Source: a bacterium (GTDB lineage: Bacteria; Verrucomicrobiota; Kiritimatiellia; UBA8416; CAMZLY01). From it: 8,374 nucleotides of DNA. Of the stretch, positions 6,491 through 8,374 are shown piece by piece. Numbering within the stretch: position 1 is the stretch's first letter; every line of letters starts with the position of its first letter. The DNA is taken from NCBI GenBank assembly GCA_030632465.1, contig DAOVUR010000071.1, forward strand, positions 1-8,374, read 5' to 3'. A model generated the notes under the pieces. It searched no databases, was not told where the DNA came from, and saw nothing but the letters and a program-made list of their open reading frames with translations. The position numbers were made by a program, and so were the translations under genes.

Positions 6491-7033
6491 ATGAAAAAGA
6501 AAAAGCTATTATTACATCTATGTTGCGGACCTTGTGCTACACACCCTATTGTGTTGTTGCGTGAGGAGTACGATATTACCTTATTTTTTGCCAACTCAAA
6601 TATCTCTCCTGAAGCAGAATATAAGAAACGACTGGCGGAAGCTGAGCGGCTTGCGGTTATCTGCGAAGTGCCGTTGCAGGAGGAACAGTATGACCACGAA
6701 GAGTGGCTTGCTTGGGTTGCTGGTAGTGAAGATGAGCCGGAAGGTGGGGAGCGTTGCGAGAAATGTTTTGAGTATAACCTTGGTATCGCGGCAAAGTATG
6801 CTGTTGATAATGGATTCGATCTGTTTACCACTACGTTGACAGTAAGTCCGCATAAAAATTCAAAGATGATCTTTGCAATTGGTGATAAGGTAGGGCCTTT
6901 TCTGGCCGTTGATCTTAAAAAGCAGGATGGCTACCGCAAAGGTGTTGAGTTGAGTAAGATGTATGAGCTTTATCGGCAGAATTATTGCGGCTGCGAGTTT
7001 AGTTTGGCAGAAAGAAATGTGAAGGATAAATAA
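6491..7033 (+). CDS. queH: Epoxyqueuosine reductase QueH (DUF208)
   Basis: QueH is the cobalamin-independent, iron-sulfur enzyme that reduces epoxyqueuosine to queuosine at position 34 of tRNAs with GUN anticodons. It is unrelated in sequence to QueG. The 180-residue product carries the family landmarks: LLLHLCCGPCATHP with C11, C12 and C15, FFANSNISPEAEYKKR, EGGERCEKCFEYNL with C89 and C92, TTTLTVSPHKNSKMI, KKQDGYRKG, and LYRQNYCGCEFS with C166 and C168. All cysteines expected for the metal centre are present. ATG 6491 is preferred over an in-frame TTG at 6485, because family members begin shortly before the HxCC motif. No clear Shine-Dalgarno is visible; a TATAGT (6462-6467) could be a -10 box but lacks a good -35 partner. 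The next gene starts 4 nt after the stop. Confidence 0.94.
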   Translation: MKKKKLLLHLCCGPCATHPIVLLREEYDITLFFANSNISPEAEYKKRLAEAERLAVICEVPLQEEQYDHEEWLAWVAGSEDEPEGGERCEKCFEYNLGIAAKYAVDNGFDLFTTTLTVSPHKNSKMIFAIGDKVGPFLAVDLKKQDGYRKGVELSKMYELYRQNYCGCEFSLAERNVKDK

Positions 7034-7037
7034 AAAA

Positions 7038-8054
7038 ATGAACGCCCAACTATCAACATCCAGTGATCAACAACCAATTAAAAAGAAGAATAGGAAAAAG
7101 AAGCCTACACGGGTAGATTGTCCTTATTATAAGCATAAGAACTATATGATGGACCGTTATGGTGTGCCAATGTTTCGTGTGCCAATTGATTTGGGGTTTG
7201 GCTGTCCGCATCGTAATGCTGATGGTAGTGGCGGCTGTACATTCTGTTATGAAGATGGGGGGCGCGCGGAACAGACGCTGGTTGCTAATAGTGTGGAGGA
7301 GCAGATTAGTGGCGGGATTGAGTTTGCACGCTCACGTTATAGTGCCACGAAGTTTATGGCGTATATTCAGGCATTTACCGGCACATTTGCTTCGGCATCG
7401 GAGCAGAGAAAAGTCTACGAGAAGCTTTTGGATCAGTATCCTTTTGATGCTGTTAGTATTGGGACACGGCCTGACTGCCTGCCGCCAGCAACTTTGGAGT
7501 TTCTGCAAGAGCTGTCGCAACGTCTTGAGGTGTGGGTTGAACTTGGTGTGCAGACAACGCATGACAGGACATTAAAACGTATTAATCGTGGTCACGACTG
7601 GGAATCGAGTCGGGCAGCGATCATTAAACTACATGATATGGGTATTATGGTGGCAGTACATCTCATGGTTGGACTTCCTGGTGAGAGTATCGATGACAAT
7701 ATTGCGACAGCGGAAACCATTGCGGCATTACCGATTGATGGTATCAAGATACATAATCTACACATAATGCGTGGCACCGAGTTGGCGCGTGAATTCGAAA
7801 AAGAACCTTTTACTCTTTATGCTGAGGATGAATATGCAGAGATAGTAATTGAGATGCTTAGGCGTTTTCCGCCAGATGTGGCTATTATGCGTATTAATAC
7901 CGATACACCTGCCAATAGATTGATAGCGCCGCATTGGCAGATGTCTAAGCCAGCCTTCTTAAACTATGTCGCTAATAGTATGAAGAAGAGAAATATTCTA
8001 CAAGGTGACCTATATCAAGCTGGCGGGTCGGGTGTCATCCCGACTAAAATTTAG
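7038..8054 (+). CDS. TIGR01212-family radical SAM protein (YhcC/YtqA type)
   Basis: The product has 338 residues. After a lysine-rich N-terminus (about 1-25) comes YYKHKNYMMDRYG, then FRVPIDLGFGCP. The iron-sulfur cysteines are C56, C67 and C70, spaced CX10CX2C. This long spacing is typical of the TIGR01212 group (E. coli YhcC, B. subtilis YtqA), unlike the common CX3CX2C. Further landmarks are YIQAFTGTFAS, SIGTRPDCLPP, VWVELGVQTTHDRTLKRINR, HLMVGLPGES, DGIKIHNLHIMRGTELA, and NRLIAPHW. From memory, B. subtilis YtqA has been named MnmL and linked to wobble-uridine modification; whether that holds for this protein is an inference. A GAAGGA (7021-7026) 11 nt upstream lies inside queH, which fits co-expression. 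The last residues (GGSGVIPTKI) overlap a palindromic sequence related to the intergenic repeats. Confidence 0.9.
   Translation: MNAQLSTSSDQQPIKKKNRKKKPTRVDCPYYKHKNYMMDRYGVPMFRVPIDLGFGCPHRNADGSGGCTFCYEDGGRAEQTLVANSVEEQISGGIEFARSRYSATKFMAYIQAFTGTFASASEQRKVYEKLLDQYPFDAVSIGTRPDCLPPATLEFLQELSQRLEVWVELGVQTTHDRTLKRINRGHDWESSRAAIIKLHDMGIMVAVHLMVGLPGESIDDNIATAETIAALPIDGIKIHNLHIMRGTELAREFEKEPFTLYAEDEYAEIVIEMLRRFPPDVAIMRINTDTPANRLIAPHWQMSKPAFLNYVANSMKKRNILQGDLYQAGGSGVIPTKI
8021..8054. repeat. Palindrome related to the intergenic repeat, overlapping the end of the radical SAM gene
   Basis: GTCGGG (8027-8032), loop TGTCAT, and CCCGAC (8039-8044) make a perfect 6-bp stem, with an extra G-U pair possible outside it. 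The flanks match copy A: TGGCGGG (8021-8027, compare 3142-3148) and CCCGACTAAA (8039-8048, compare 3165-3174), followed by ATTTAG here and TTAG in copy A. The middle differs. This suggests a diverged or chimeric third copy, with the stop codon of the gene inside it. Confidence 0.5.
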
Positions 8055-8312
8055 AATTGTTAATCCTCATTTGCTGTTTAGATTACTCAAAGTGAATGAT
8101 AATGGATGATTATGATTACTATTTAAGAGAAAATGGATGGTGGAAGGCTCTTACTGTTACTATTTCTAATTTGCCAGCGCGCATTCCTCCTTTTAAATAA
8201 AAAACTTAAATAAGGGCGTAAAGTATTGATTATGTTGCAAAACGAGTTGATACTAACATTTGCTATGAGGTGTAGCATGGCATAAGAGCGATACCACAGG
8301 GGATTATATTTA
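8055..8312. other. AT-rich intergenic stretch without a firm gene
   Basis: No tRNA fold or convincing terminator is seen. A GAATGAT-type stretch (8094-8110) resembles the low-complexity start of the cysD-cysNC gap. A weak inverted repeat TAATC (8061-8065) / GATTA (8081-8085) follows the radical SAM stop. A 34-codon open frame (8096-8200, beginning MIMDDYDYYLRENGWWKALT) has no ribosome site and no recognised family, so it is not called as a gene. TTG-rich sequence at 8225-8252 may include a promoter for the next gene, but no well-spaced box pair stands out. Confidence 0.45.
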
Positions 8313-8374
8313 ATGGATCAAGAATCAGGAAATTTTCAGTCTATATCAGAGTGTATAACTGCTATTAGTGCGGC
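8313..8374 (+). CDS. Start of an unidentified protein, truncated by the window edge
   Basis: ATG 8313 is preceded by AGGGGA (8298-8303) 9 nt upstream, one of the better Shine-Dalgarno sequences in the window. The frame stays open to the edge, giving MDQESGNFQSISECITAISA. There is no signal peptide in the visible part. Twenty residues are too few to assign a family. It is separated from the queH/radical SAM unit by 258 bp and is probably transcribed independently. Confidence 0.55.
   Translation, partial: MDQESGNFQSISECITAISA

Noticed and set aside
1..8374. Whether the neighbouring genes form a new defence, toxin or biosynthetic system.
   Set aside because: All complete genes belong to recognised housekeeping or secreted-protein families, with no nuclease, toxin-antitoxin pair, transposase or biosynthetic core enzyme visible.

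Overview
The window looks like a stretch of chromosome from a Gram-negative-type bacterium of moderate to low GC. The best guess is a member of the Planctomycetes-Verrucomicrobia-Lentisphaerae-Kiritimatiellota (PVC) group. That guess rests on a secreted GLUG/Ig-like protein built from the 'YSGGxG...PYVI...' module common there, a secreted lactonase-type beta-propeller, the fused CysN-CysC, and a QueH-type epoxyqueuosine reductase. No ribosomal marker is present, so the taxonomic call is an inference of modest confidence.

Layout. Positions 1-1869 (minus strand) hold the first 623 codons of a large exported protein that runs off the left edge: signal peptide, a 'YSGG' module, about six GLUG repeats, a Big_2-like Ig domain, then a second copy of the 'YSGG' module. 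A 215-bp divergent intergenic region (1870-2084) carries candidate promoters in both directions. Rightward, cysD (2085-2996) and the bifunctional cysNC (3245-5155) encode sulfate activation to APS and PAPS. They are separated by an unusually long 248-bp gap filled with repeat-like, hairpin-forming sequence. A secreted lactonase-family seven-bladed propeller follows (5206-6366). Then comes a tight two-gene unit, queH (6491-7033) and a TIGR01212/YhcC-YtqA-type radical SAM protein (7038-8054). After a 258-bp gap without a firm gene, a new reading frame starts at 8313 and leaves the window.

How the genes work together. CysD and CysNC form an ATP sulfurylase with a built-in APS kinase, so this pair should produce PAPS for sulfite reduction or sulfation; no reductase or sulfotransferase is visible here. 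QueH completes queuosine at tRNA wobble position 34. Members of its partner's family (B. subtilis YtqA/MnmL) have been linked to wobble-uridine modification, so the pair may be a small tRNA position-34 unit.

The least ordinary signal is non-coding. A palindromic repeat of about 24 bp recurs with 22 of 24 matches after cysD and after the lactonase gene, and a related sequence overlaps the last codons of the radical SAM gene. The C-terminal tails of two proteins may therefore derive from repeat DNA. No CRISPR array, tRNA, rRNA, insertion sequence or convincing new multi-gene system was found.
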